Source of the DNA: Okapia johnstoni
Lineage: Eukaryota > Chordata > Mammalia > Artiodactyla > Giraffidae
Length of the DNA stretch: 64,000 nt
Reading direction: 5' to 3'
Assembly (NCBI GenBank): GCA_024291935.2
Contig: CM044309.1
Location: 31,148,001-31,212,000, forward strand
Shown one piece after another: positions 31,801-42,136 of this stretch. Every line of letters begins with the position of its first letter. Positions within the stretch are counted from its first letter, which is position 1. The translations under genes were made by a program, and so were the position numbers. The notes under the pieces were generated by a model. It was not told the DNA's origin. It worked only from the letters and a program-made list of their open reading frames with translations, and searched no databases.

Positions 31801-33046
31801 TTGTATTACCTAAACCAAGCCTAGATTTCAGGCAGAAAACGCCATCTCCAAACACTATGCCCTAGACAGGATCTCTTTTCTCCAAATAGCTTGGGCGTTA
31901 TTTATACCAATGCAAATTCTATTTCTAAGTCTGTGATCACATTCCTCTAGGATACAGCAGAAGATGAAGAAGAGAAAGCGAAATCAGAGTCAAAGCACAC
32001 AGACACAACAATTAGCCTTGATTGGAATGTTTGCATATACTCAACATTCCAGAAAGTTTGTTCATCTGCCTGGAAAACATTCACAATTGAAGAAACAGAA
32101 CTATACGCTCAAACTTCATAAAGGATTACCTCTCTTTATGTAGATTGTTTTTTGTTGTTGTTTTTTTTTTAACCCCAGTTACAAAAAAGGCAGCTTCAAA
32201 AGTTTCACTTAAATGCCTGTAAGAACTGCAGACGTTCACTTGTCAGTTGGATTTGCTGCTGGGGGAGATGATCCATTTGGTTCAAAGGCAACAACTCCTG
32301 GAAAGGAGATATGTCTTCCAGAAGTTCACAGGCAACTTGAACCGCACAGCCCTTAACACTTTCATGCCCAGCACCCCACCCTACTTCCTAAAGAAGGAGA
32401 TGCCTCCATCCATTTGAAGAGGTCAACTGATTTCCAACATCAATTAGCATCAATTAAAAGAACAGAGGGGCACTCTGCGCTATGTTATTAGAGTTGATTG
32501 GTAGCTAAGTTTTAGCAGCATTTAGAAGCTTTTGCTAAGTAACTTTCCTGAAAATGAAAGTTACGGTGGACATCTACCTCTTTGGCTGCCCAATAAATGA
32601 TCCCCTTTTCTAATGATAGAGGAATTCCCCACTGTGAGAATCCATGGGGGGCGGACAAGATTTCTTTTCATTATGGAAGCAGGGAGAAGCCCAGCTTCTC
32701 TCTCCCCTTACCTTCCTTGCCTGGGATGGGTTAGAAGTAGAACCTAAGGTGGCCCATCAGATGAGGCTTTCAGGATCCAGTGGAAGCACCGCCTAGTACC
32801 CAGTGTGTCTGGGCTGTTTCTGAGAAGGTCACAGTCAAGGTTCCAATCAGTATTCCCAGTCAAATTCTCACCACCCCATCAATGCTGTGAACAGTCCAAG
32901 ATTCCTCAATAATTTCTTTTCCTGGTGAACTCAGTCAAAGTCAGTTGCTACGATTTTCTGCAAAGAATCTTCACTGGACTTACCAGAGGATAAAGAGGTA
33001 TCATTTGCTAAGGCTAATGTTTGATGGGAATTTGGATGATCAATAT
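31801..33046. other. Unique block, candidate regulatory region
   Basis: About 1.2 kb with no repeat recognised except a T-run near 32159. It holds a perfect ATGCAAAT octamer at 31910-31917 and the inverted TGGAATGT/ACATTCCA module at 32023-32051. Further AT-rich words ('attagcatcaattaaaag' near 32441) follow. Confidence 0.45.
32023..32051. promoter_or_regulatory. Inverted TEAD-type sites around a POU-type octamer
   Basis: TGGAATGT (32023-32030) and its exact inverse ACATTCCA (32044-32051) are 13 bp apart, with TTTGCATAT (32030-32038), an octamer-like word, between. TGGAATGT is the known M-CAT/TEAD core and ATGCAAA(T) the POU octamer. The arrangement is seen directly; binding and function are inferred. 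Confidence 0.35.
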
Positions 33047-33737
33047 CAGTAAGTCCCCTACACACGAACAAGTTCCGTTCTGAGAGTTCTTTTATAAGTC
33101 TGATTTGTTCATAAGTTCAACAAAGTTAGCCTAGTACCCAAATAATACAATCAACTATATAGTACTGTGGGCTTCCCTGGTGACTCAGATGGTAAAAAAT
33201 CCACCTGCAATGCAGGAGACCTGGGTTCGATCCCTGGGTTGGGAAGATCCCCTGGAGAAGGAAATGGCTACCCATGCCAGTAGAATTGCCTGGAGAATTT
33301 CATGGACAGAAGAGTCTGGCAGGCTACAGTTCATGGGGTCGCAAAGATTTGGACACAGCTGAGTGACTTTCACTCACTCATATAGTACTGCACTATGATA
33401 GGTTTATAATACTTCTCACATAAATAATACACAAAAAACAAACACAAAAAATAAAATATTTTTAATCTTTCAGTACTGTACCTTGAGAAGAACAGTACCA
33501 GCTATGTCACCGTGGCTTTTATACTTGCTTCTAGACATCCTGGGCTTGAAATAAAGATACTGTAATACTGTACTCTATACAATACTGTATAGTACGCAAA
33601 AGCACAAGCACTTGTAGAGGTTGCATGCTTGTGATAACACATGCCAGACAAAAGAACTTCTGTGATTGGACATGCGAATGCATGTTCGCATCTTTGAAAG
33701 CTCACAACCTGAAGGTTCATAGGTAGGGGACTTACTG
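33047..33737. mobile_element. Tigger-like (Tc1/mariner) non-autonomous transposon
   Basis: Terminal inverted repeats: 'cagtaagtcccctac' at 33047 and its complement 'gtaggggacttactg' ending at 33737, extended by 'gaacaagttccg' / 'aaggttcatag'. Internal words 'aaagttagcctagtaccca', 'aggtttataatacttctcac' and 'cagtactgtaccttgag' agree on both sides of a SINE insertion. TA follows at 33738. Without the SINE the element is about 470 bp, with no transposase frame. Confidence 0.75.
33168..33379 (+). mobile_element. Bov-tA SINE inside the Tigger-like element
   Basis: Complete copy ('gggcttccctggtgactcag' to 'gctgagtgactttcactcac'). An 11-bp perfect duplication atatagtactg at 33157-33167 and 33380-33390 shows insertion into the older transposon. 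Confidence 0.95.
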
Positions 33738-33974
33738 TATTTAGCTGACTTAGAGAAGCAACAGGGAGTGTAAGGATGACTCCCTTTTCTGCCTCCACGC
33801 CCCAGTTATGATCTGGAATAAAATTCAACTTGTATGACAGTTGGGGCATGAATCACCCCATTAGAATGATGCTGATGCAGCATCTCGGGGGCTCAGAGAG
33901 AATGAGCTTGGCAGTCAATCAGCAGTGGGGACCACATAAGAGGAAGGAGGCATTTGCTATCACTGATGTCCTCG
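33738..33974. other. Unique sequence
   Basis: Nothing recognised. Confidence 0.45.
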
Positions 33975-34039
33975 AAACGACTCCCAGGGTGGGAGTCACA
34001 ACACCGAGATTCTGGCCCCAGCACTGCCTAACTTGTAGT
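33975..34039 (+). repeat. MIR SINE fragment (weak)
   Basis: 'ggtgggagtcacaacaccga', 'gattctggccccagcactgc' and 'ctaacttgta' resemble the MIR B-box side ('gagtcagac..ctgg.ttc..ccccagctctgccactta'). Confidence 0.45.
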
Positions 34040-34225
34040 CAAAGGAGGCTCTGGGACCAGAGGAACTGACATCCTATGGGAGTAAACTTTTAGAAATGCA
34101 GAATTTTAGACTCTGCCTTCATTTAAAATCTACTGAGATGTAGTAGATTTAGAATCATTTAGAATCACAACCTGCATTTTAAAAAAATAATGAGATGATT
34201 CATACAGACTGATTTGGCCAAAACT
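34040..34225 (+). mobile_element. MER20-type hAT-Charlie fragment
   Basis: 'ggctctgggaccagaggaac', 'acttttagaaatgcagaatt', 'actctgcc', 'tctactgagatgtagta', 'cacaacctgcattttaaaaa' and 'tgagatgattcatacag' follow MER20, the hAT element with 'ttagaaatgcaaattctcgg ... ctactgaatcagaa'. Old and diverged; non-coding. Confidence 0.6.
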
Positions 34226-35139
34226 CCTTCCTCTATTTCTACTGTATTAGTGACATAATTAGTGAAAGCCCTCTCTGTACATGGCACTGGGCTAGAGCTA
34301 CTGTAGAAAACTGGCCGATCCCATGTGATCTATAGCTCGCATGGCATTAAGAGATTGACTTTACATGTCATCAGCTACCTAGTATCTGGGGGCGGGGGGT
34401 GTTTTTGGCTGCTATTAAAACCAAGGGGGAGCAATGCCCAATGAGTAGAATCCCTTTAGGTTGTATTGTTAACAGAGGCTAAAAGGAAATGATCTGTTTA
34501 CGCCTGTATGCAACAGCTTTATAAATCTGAGCACAAAGACAATCAGCAGCTGCCAGTAATTACGGTGCCATGTGGGTTCCACCGACCTCACATTGGCCTC
34601 CATGGTTACATCATGTGCTTCAGAGAAAAATACTGATCATTACAGGGCCAACAGGTAGAGTAAGAAGGAAATCACAGAAACATACTGCTTTCTACATAAC
34701 AGACGCAGAGGGAAGAGGAGCAGAGGGAGAAAGAAAAGTCTGGTCCGCTATGGTTCAGAAGGACAGGAAACCTAATCCAACTCTGAGAAAGATTAGGCAA
34801 AATTAACATCCCTTTATTCTGCATATTAGAGTCTGTTGGTTCAAAGGGGATTTTAATATCAGAGACAAGTGTTATCAATAAAGCATATAAGTAAATGGCT
34901 CTTGATATGTATCCAATTTTTGATATGTAATGGGCTCATTAAATGATGCTTAAATCTCAGCAACCTATTTCCCTAATAAACTCACAAGTAGGTATTCTGT
35001 TAGTTTCTGGCTCTTAAGTGATTTTCATTATAAATACAGACACATTCTTATGGAGGAAAATACCCCAGAAGACAGACTGGAAATGTTTTAGGTAAGAAGG
35101 GACTATGTTATGTATATTTATGGCTGAGTTCCTTCTCTG
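34226..35139. other. Unique sequence
   Basis: Repeat-poor. 'ctgtttacgcc' (fork-head-type TGTTTAC) lies at about 34495, and the 34400-34620 stretch looks non-random, but no gene or family is recognised. A G-rich word (two G-runs) lies near 34388-34400. Confidence 0.4.
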
Positions 35140-35435
35140 TTCACCTGAAACTATCACAACATTGTCTGTTAATCGCCTATGCACTCTAAGTTGCTTCAGT
35201 TGTGCCCGACTCTCTGCAACGCTATGCACTGTAGCCCGCCAGGCTCCTCTGTCCTTGGGATTCTCCAGGCAAGAATACTGCAGGGGGTTGCCACGCCCTC
35301 CTCCAGGAGATCTTCCTGACCCAGGGATCAAACCTAGTCTTTTATGTCTCCTGCATTCACAAGTGGGTTCTTGACCACTAGTGCCACCTGGAAATCTGCT
35401 ATACCCCAATACAAAATAAAAAGTTTTAAAAAAGA
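35140..35435 (+). repeat. Ruminant-type L1 3' tail, split by a SINE
   Basis: Left piece 'cacctgaaactatcacaaca' with 'ttgtctgttaatc' and right piece 'gctataccccaatacaaaat' with 'aaaaagtttt' join into a standard L1 3' end when the Bov-tA at 35182-35390 is removed. Confidence 0.75.
35182..35390 (-). mobile_element. Bov-tA SINE inside an L1 tail
   Basis: Minus-strand copy ('ctaagttgcttcagttgtgc' to 'tagtgccacctgg'). Flanks aatcgcctat (about 35172-35181) and aatctgctat (about 35392-35401) look like a diverged 10-bp duplication. Confidence 0.9.
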
Positions 35436-35539
35436 AGTGACTATGTTAATACCAGCCCAGTGCCACTGCGGATCTCTTTCGATTAGAAACAAAAATGCTT
35501 TTTAAATGTTCTATGATGTCTCTCCCCCACCCCAGCTAT

Positions 35540-35690
35540 AGTCTATGGCTTTCCTCACATGATAGGAGGCAGCTCTAAAAGCTATGAGGACAGGAACTAC
35601 ATCTGTCTTTTCGTCAATTCTTTCCACAGCACTTAATATAACACTGGCACGTAAGTGTTGAGAAAGAATGAATGGGTCAGTGAACAAAAC
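35540..35690 (+). repeat. L2 3' end
   Basis: 'gctatgaggacaggaactac', 'atctgtcttttcgtcaattc', 'cacagcacttaatataacac', 'tggcacgtaagtgttgagaa' and 'agaatgaatg' follow the L2 3' terminus ('gagggcagggactttgtct ... cctggcacatagtaggcgctcaataaa'). Confidence 0.65.
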
Positions 35691-35934
35691 AAAACATAAC
35701 CCACAACTTATGATTGCAGGGAGAGACCTGGTACAGTATTTCAAAGCTGCGGCAGAACTTTGCAGAGAAAAGGATTTTTTCTCCAAAAGACAAATGGTAC
35801 CATCATCACTTCATAGCCTTTTCCAGTTACAGAAGGCACATGGTTCCAGGTGTATGAGAATATATCTGAGGTCATCTGGGCTGAAAGCCCTAGGATCCTG
35901 CAATGGTCATGTCCCATGTTGCTTCTACGAGCTT
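35691..35934. other. Unique sequence
   Basis: Nothing recognised. Part of a 125-codon open frame that continues into the following MIR, which argues against a gene. Confidence 0.45.
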
Positions 35935-36065
35935 TTTCATTTGAAAGTTAAGGAAACTGAGACCCAAAAGGTTAAGCAGTCTGGCTCAGGTCTAGTTCAA
36001 GTTCACAGAAGAGCCTGGACTGGATCCCAGGCTGGCCTCCCCTGATTCATGCTTCTTTCCCCTCC
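35935..36065 (-). repeat. MIR SINE fragment
   Basis: 'gttaaggaaactgagaccca', 'aaaggttaagcagtctggct', 'gagcctggactggatcccag' and 'gattcatgcttctttccc' follow the inverted MIR. Confidence 0.7.
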
Positions 36066-36249
36066 AGCATGTTGACGCCCTCACTCTGAGGGACAATAGT
36101 GAGCATCTTCATAGGAACATAGTCAGTTAACTCGGTACATTCCCAACATACCTGTCAGGGCAAACTGTGATCTTGTTCTTTAGATCATTTGGGTGGTAGA
36201 ACTTCTCTTTGTCTATTTAAAGTATTTCAGAGACATTTATGGGCCCCCA

Positions 36250-36485
36250 AGGGATTCCCAGGTAGCACTACTGGTAAAGAACCTGTCTGCCAATGCAGGA
36301 GACATAAGAGATGCAGGTTCGATCCCTAGGTCGGGAAAATTCCCTGGAGGAGGGCACAGCAACCCACTCCAGTGTTCTTGCCTGGAGAATCCCATGGACA
36401 GAGGAGCCTGGCAAGCTACAGTCCATAGAGTCACAAAGAGTCAGACACGACTAAAGTGACTTAGCATGCACGCATGCATGCACGT
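36250..36485 (+). mobile_element. Bov-tA SINE
   Basis: 'gggattcccaggtagcacta', an insert 'gacataagagatgcagg' in the B-box region as in other 'gcgctagtggtaaag' subtype copies, and a GCATGCACGC-type alternating tail at about 36462-36485. Confidence 0.93.
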
Positions 36486-37286
36486 TGGCCCTTAAATGGA
36501 TCTAAAGTGACCACTGCTTCACAGTTTGTGATCCTAAGGAATGAGAGCCAGGTGAGTTCTTTTGAAGAGGACCAGATAAAATCCCAGACAGAGTCTCTAC
36601 TTCAATTTCCACCTAACTGACTGCTCTGTTTCCCCTACTTTCCTGCATATAGCATTTCATCACTCCAGCTGCATCATTAATGCAGAGCATCCTGGCTCCA
36701 TAAAGAGTAAAGAGTGATGGTGCCTGAGAATGGAATCCATAAAAGGTCAATAACTGCCCAAATTACTGGGTAAATTCAAGCACCTAAATACTTCAGCTCA
36801 TAAATATAACTGGCTTCTAAAAAACTGGGGCAGGGAGGGGAGAGAAGGAAGGCAGTCACTGAAGCCAAAGTGACGATACAGGTGACTAAAGAGAATAAGG
36901 TAAGGCAAGAGGGTAGATGGTTCAACTCCAAGGATTTAGACAATCCATCTCCAATGAAAACACTTAACAGAGAAGGCTCTGCTTATAAACATCTTTATTT
37001 ACCTTCTTTTTGGATGGATTTCTAAATTTTCCTAAAGAGTCCAGGTTATTGAAAATAACTGCACTGCTCATGTCTCTTGGTTAAAAACCTGCCAAAAATT
37101 CTAGAAGAACACTAACAACTAAAGCCCCAAATAGCATAACATCCTTCATCAATCTCATCTTACAGGCTTTACCGACCCACAGAAGTCCAGCTGCTTACAC
37201 ATGCAATTTATTACTCCTTCAGTGAGCCCTCTTTTGGATTCTCAGCCATGTGGGATATGTAGTAACAATATAGTGCCAACCAACCC
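36486..37286. other. Unique sequence
   Basis: No gene. Contains a G/A-rich patch near 36826-36852. Weak L2-like words near 37100-37200 are not sufficient for a call. Confidence 0.4.
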
Positions 37287-37508
37287 TGGGCTTCCAAGGC
37301 GGCCCTAGGGGTAAAGAGCCCACCTGCCAGTGTAGGAGACAAAAGAAACACAAGTTCGATTCCTGAGTCGGGAAGATCCCCGGAGGAAGGCACAGCACCC
37401 CACTCCAGTATTCTTACCTGGAGAATCACATGGACAGAGGAGGCTGGCGGGCTAACATCCATAGTGTCACAGAGAGTCAGATGCAACTGAAGCAACTTAG
37501 CACAACAA
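37287..37508 (+). mobile_element. Bov-tA SINE
   Basis: 'gggcttccaaggcggcccta' head (GCGCTAGTGGT subtype, mutated), 'aagttcgattcctgagtcgg', 'gcacagcaccccactccag', 'cagatgcaactgaagcaact' and 'tagcacaacaacc' tail. Confidence 0.92.
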
Positions 37509-37824
37509 CCATCCCCTCCATCAGAACACATTCATAATATCACCCAGAAGAAATGCAGACCCACCAACACCACAACACTCCCTGGTTTTCTTAGTCCTCC
37601 CTCATCCGGTTATCATCTTCCATGAAGTCCCAACCAGCAACAAAAACACTGAACTGTGTTGCATCCAAAAGATTTCAAACAAAACCAAAACAAATTCATC
37701 TCACTGCTTTATGGCTCTTTCCTTTTCACTGCCCAGTCTCTGTTCTCCTTCCAAGCAGCTCAGGGAACAGCCCATCTTAATTGTCATACACATCATATTA
37801 AGTATTACTCTGCCTTCTTCAAAC
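37509..37824. other. Unique sequence
   Basis: C-rich, possibly a very diverged L2 piece, but not assignable. No gene. Confidence 0.35.
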
Positions 37825-37975
37825 TGATTTTTGGGTTTGTTTGTTTGCATGTTTTTGATGTTGTTTTGGCCATGCCATGCAACTTGCAGGATCTTAGTTC
37901 CCTGGGCAGGAACCTAGTTCCCCAGCCCTGAAAGCCTGGAAGCCTAAGCACTAGGACTACCAGGGAACTCCCTGA
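37825..37975 (-). mobile_element. CHR-2-type SINE
   Basis: T/G-rich tail at left, 'ttggccatgccatgcaactt', 'gcaggatcttagttccctgg', 'gcaggaacctagttcc', 'ctaccagggaactcc' at right. The head region is diverged. Confidence 0.78.
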
Positions 37976-38089
37976 ACTGGATTTTTAAAATCCATTCCTT
38001 GGAAAAAGTGGTCTCTGGAAAAAAAAAAAAAAAAATCACAATTTCTTCTTACAAGTAAATATGGCATTCACTTCATTTAACTAACATAT

Positions 38090-38190
38090 GCCAGGTATCC
38101 AGTTGAGGGGTAGGGGGCAGGGAGGGGATCAAAAATCAAGCAAGCTATAATCCCTGCCCAAGGGAGTTCATACTCTCACAAAGGAAGATG
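38090..38190 (+). repeat. L2-like fragment with G-quadruplex motif
   Basis: 'atgccaggtatccagttga', then 'tataatccctgcccaaggga' and 'gttcatactct', resembles the L2 'gtgccaggcactgtgct ... acagtccctgccctcaaggagctcacagtct'. G-runs of 4, 5, 3 and 4 at 38107-38127 meet the quadruplex rule. Confidence 0.45.
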
Positions 38191-38227
38191 GGCAGAGGGA
38201 GCAGTGCCATTTAAAATAATAATTATA

Positions 38228-38445
38228 GGGACTTCCCTAGCAGTCTGGTGGTTAAAAATAAGCCTTACAATGCATGGGACGTGGGTTCAACCCCAGGTCA
38301 GGGAACTAAGATCCCACATGCTGTGGGGCCACAAAGCCTGTGTGCCACAACTACTGAGCCTATGCGTTCTGGAGCCTGCATACCGCAGCAGAAGATCCAC
38401 ATGCTGCAACTAAGACCCAGCCCAGTGAAAACCAAAATAAAATGA
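38228..38445 (+). mobile_element. CHR-2-type SINE
   Basis: 'gggacttccctagcagtctg', 'gtgggttcaaccccaggtca', 'ggaactaagatcccacatgc', 'gtgccacaactactgagcct', 'tgctgcaactaagacccagc' and an A/T tail. Confidence 0.88.
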
Positions 38446-38718
38446 TTATAATCATTACGTTATAATAACATTATAGTAGCAAGAAGAATTTATACAAGGT
38501 GAAACTGTGGAGTATACACTTATCAGCTTACAAAATACTTCTGTCTTACATCAGATTTGGTCGAAGGGAGAGCTGGCTTCAGGAGTGGGTGGCCCAGACA
38601 ATGACAAAGAAATCCAGCTCTCTCAGAAGCATCCTAGGCTTGGTTTAATGCTCTACTGTGCATCTTAACAACTTTTGAATCAGGAGCCTGCATTTTCATT
38701 TGGTGCTAGACCCTTCAA

Positions 38719-39180
38719 CATATAGTTAAAGCTATGGTTTTTCCAGTAGTCATGTATGGATGTGCGAGTTGGACCATAAAGAAGGCTGAGTGCTGAAGAA
38801 TTGATGCTTTCAATCCGTGGTGCTGGAGAAGACTCTTGAGAGTCCCTTGGACTGCAAGGAGATCCAACCAGTCCATCCTAAAGGAAATCAGTCCTGAATG
38901 TTCATTGGAAGGACTGATGCTGAAGCTGAAGCTCCAATACTTTGGCCACCTGATGCCAAGAGTTGACTCATGGCAAAAGACCCTGATGATGGGAAAGCCT
39001 GAGGGCAGGAAAAGAAGAGGGCGACAGAAGATGAGATGGTTGGATGGCATCGTTGACTCAGTGGACAGGAGTCTAATAAGCAAGCTCTGGGATGCAGTGA
39101 AGGACAGGGAAGCCTGATGTGCTGCAGTCCATGGAGTCACAAAGAGTCAGACACAACTGAGTGACCACACAACAACAAAA
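38719..39180 (+). mobile_element. BovB LINE 3' portion with target duplication
   Basis: From 'tagttaaagctatggttttt' to 'agtgaccacacaacaacaaa'. The residual ORF2 frame at 38836-39117 is the longest in the window (93 codons: RVPWTARRSNQSILKE ... RKRRGRQKMRWLDG). A 9-bp direct repeat acccttcaa/accctttaa at 38710-38718 and 39181-39189 marks a 5'-truncated insertion. Inactive. Confidence 0.95.
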
Positions 39181-39189
39181 ACCCTTTAA

Positions 39190-39889
39190 ATTATATGGTT
39201 GGTGCTGCTTTCAGGCTAAGACCTGCAAACATCCATCTCTGGCTTACAAACAGCTCCCTTTCACACAAGCTGCTATGGTCAAATGAGAAAGCCGAGGGGT
39301 AGAAGAGGACATGATATTTGTTCAGTGGAGCCTCCAGTTGAGAAGGCAACTTCCTCCTTACAGAAGAGGCTTGAAATGATGCTGCTGATGATCTGAACTC
39401 ATATGTCTCTGCCTTTATCATCAATATCTTAGACCTTTGGAGTCAAAAGAGAACCTTGAGGACAGAGGCCTCATTTTGGGGTGAAGAGCTGGACACTGGG
39501 GTGACTCAACAAAGAATGAACAGTTAGTTCTGGGAAGACAGGATAAAAACCAAGGCTGTTGCTCTCTCAGCTACATCAAGTTCTATTTGATGAGAACTGT
39601 GGAACTGCTCTGCTCACTGCTAGCATGTAGTTAATACCTGGTTGAACACTCATGTATGTGTGTATGCACATGTAAATGAAGGAACAAATCAAAAAGGCAA
39701 AAAAAAATTATTTTTCAGGAGGCACAAAATCGAAAAATTTCGATGTTTTCTTTACTTAAACTTTCTTAAAAATCTTCATTTTTTGTTTTTTTTTTTAAGT
39801 CCTTCGGGGAGGGAATGCCTCTTTGGAAAAACACCAAACAGGGACTGTAAAATAATGATGATGATGATAAGAGCAATAACATTGATTTA
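39190..39889. other. Unique sequence
   Basis: No gene or clear repeat. T-runs and A-runs near 39700-39800. Confidence 0.45.
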
Positions 39890-40440
39890 GAACACGACAA
39901 CAGAGGAAGGTGGAGAGATCTCGCTGGCAGCCGACTCAGATCTTACATCCAACAGAATTTATTAATAAGTCTCCTTGCCTGGTAACTCTCAAATACATGA
40001 AACCTCAGGCCAGGGCCTGAGTGTCTGTCAGACGTGACGAGAGATGCGTGTGTTCACAGCCCACAGGGTCTCTTGACACATGGGTCGATATTTCAAAAAC
40101 AAAAAGATTAGACCAATGCATTACAGGGGAGGAATTTTTTTTTATTTTCTTTTAAAAGAGAAAAGTAAAAGAGAGACCATTTCTGTTCAGAGCAAGTGCT
40201 TGTGACATTGACTAAAATGAGCGTGCAAAGACCAAGGACTTTGAGTTATGCTCCCATTAAAACAATCTCAAAAGCCCAAGGCCAAATCGAACACTGAACT
40301 AGTGAGCCCCGGGTTGATTAAAGAAACTTCCTTCGTGGTGGGTCACTTGAGTCAAGTCTCAATCTGTCCCGTTCCTTGGCTTTAGCAGTTGGGGTCCTCG
40401 TGGACACCTATACCTTGTAAGTCGCTGGAAGGAGGAAATT
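39890..40440. promoter_or_regulatory. Candidate conserved non-coding block, CpG-retaining
   Basis: Unique DNA with about a dozen CpGs in about 550 bp, including 'gatctcgctggcagccgac', 'cagacgtgacgagagatgcg', 'gggtcgatattt', 'gagcgtgc', 'ccccgggttg' and 'gtcgctgg'. No frame or splice pair. Regulatory role is inferred. Confidence 0.25.
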
Positions 40441-40454
40441 AGCTCATGCATATG

Positions 40455-40520
40455 CCATGCATGAAAGAGTGCTGGGTATAAAGTAAGTGCTCAATACATG
40501 TTGTCTATTTATGGGTTAAG
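40455..40520 (+). repeat. MIR 3' tail
   Basis: 'agtgctgggtataaagtaag' and 'tgctcaatacatgttgtcta' with 'ttta' match the MIR terminus. 'cttgtaagtcgctgg' upstream is not part of it. Confidence 0.6.
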
Positions 40521-40714
40521 TCCGAGTAGTGTTCTGTATTGCCGTGTCTTCAATGCTGAGCTCGAGAGAGAGCTCCCTTAAGGAAGGCAAAAAAATATAC
40601 ACACTGTGGAGATACCAAACGCAAGCTCAAAAAAGACTGTCTACAGGCAGGTGACTTAAACCTAAGAAGCACCCCTTTCTCTGAGCACCTCCCCCAATCA
40701 CTCCATGCACAAAA

Positions 40715-40900
40715 CAGGAATATGAGCACCTACTGCGTGCTATGCAACGTGGAAGGTGCCAGGGAACACAGCAGTAAACCATATGCACTGGCCTCCCACT
40801 GCTGTGCTCACAGACCAGCCAGGAAGGCGGTGAGCAGGCATGGAGTGGGAGCTGAGTAACTGCTGAATGAATGGACTGATGGAAAAGAATGATCGAAAAG
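40715..40900 (+). repeat. L2 LINE fragment
   Basis: 'atgagcacctactgcgtgct', 'ggtgccagggaacacagcag', 'taaaccatatgcactggc' and 'gagtaactgctgaatgaatg' follow the L2 block 'gagcacctactatgtgcc ... ggggatacagcagtgaac'. Confidence 0.6.
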
Positions 40901-41751
40901 AAAAGAAAAAACAAAGAATTATAAGAAGGCTCAATGGATTTTTCTGGTGAGATTCATGCCAGATTCCCATGTCCCTGTCAGGGTCAGAGGGGCAAGGTTG
41001 AGGGAAGTGCACCAAAGATGAAGATCTGCCCAGCAGTTCCTAACTGCAAAGCCTGGGAAGCCCAATGCTTCTTTTAAGATAGGTCTCTATCTGTAGCCAT
41101 GTGTTTGATAGAAGTGTGGAAAGCTGGCCAAATGGGTGATCTTATCCTGAATCCAGAAGTGCAAGACTGCCTGTCACTCACTGTCACCCCCACGAGTGGG
41201 CCAGCCAACATTTTTCTTGAGATGCTCACATACACCCAGAGGAAGAGATGAAGCACCAAATGAAATGTGGGGAGTAGGAGGGAATCATGAGTGACAACCA
41301 TCATTTCTCCCCAGGCTATGAAGACAGATCTGGGCGACCGAATGCAAATGAATTCTTTTACCCATATGTTCAAAAGAGTAGAACATTTATCCATACAATC
41401 AAGGTGTCAAAGACCACACAGAGGTCTTCATTTGGAAAATGGGTAGACTTATCTCTGTATATCCACATCTGGTCCACCCCTCCCAACCAAAAGTCATTTC
41501 CAAAAATGGATTAGGACTGGAGGATATGGGAGAAAAGAGAAGAGAAGATGGTGGCAAAAATGTCTATCAAGTTTAAATATATGTGTCTATATATAAGCCA
41601 AAGAAGAGGTGACAGAGTGTTCTCCAACAGACAAGCAGACTGACTGACGAATACATTTCCTGGACACACAGCAGTGGAGACATGATTAGGAACGGGGTAT
41701 ATTGAGATGTTGAGGAACTGATAAATCTTTAAAGCTACATTGAAATATAAG
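40901..41751. other. Unique sequence
   Basis: No gene. Overlapping frames of 75-121 codons on both strands have no recognised domain. Confidence 0.45.
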
Positions 41752-41760
41752 GTGTGTATT

Positions 41761-41792
<32 letters not shown>

Positions 41793-41804
41793 TGTGTGTG
41801 TGCG
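41752..41804 (+). repeat. Compound (TG)n(AG)n(TG)n microsatellite
   Basis: TG units, about ten GA units, then TG units again, followed by 'cgagaatg'. Confidence 0.95.
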
Positions 41805-41915
41805 AGAATGTATAAGGGAGGGAAGGAGGTTGAGGAGAGATGAGGAGTGTGGGAAGGAGAAAGAAAAACCAAACACCTAGAAGTGGTAATTAGCTAGATA
41901 TTAAGATGAATTTTA

Positions 41916-42123
41916 GGCTTCCCAGGTGGCGCTAGTGGTAAAGAATCCACTTGCCAATGCAGGAGACACAGGAGACATGGATATGATCCCTGGGTTGGGA
42001 AGATCCCCCAGAGGAGGAAATGGCAATCCACTCCAGTATTCTTGCCTGGAAAATGCCACGGACAGACGAGCCTGGTGGTCCATGGGGTTGCAATGAGTTG
42101 GACACAACTGAGCACACACATAC
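41916..42123 (+). mobile_element. Bov-tA SINE with 13-bp target duplication
   Basis: Complete copy of the 'ggcgctagtggtaaag' subtype. Flanks aagatgaatttta (41903-41915) and aagatggatttta (42124-42136) differ at one base. The tail is 'gagcacacacatac'. Confidence 0.95.
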
Positions 42124-42136
42124 AAGATGGATTTTA

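Noticed and set aside
38836..39117. 93-codon frame with reverse-transcriptase-family similarity
   Set aside because: It is the decayed 3' end of BovB ORF2 within a 5'-truncated LINE copy with its own target duplication; not a host gene. The same applies to frames at 26053-26635, 27974-28168, 55439-55624, 59322-59516 and 62003-62461.
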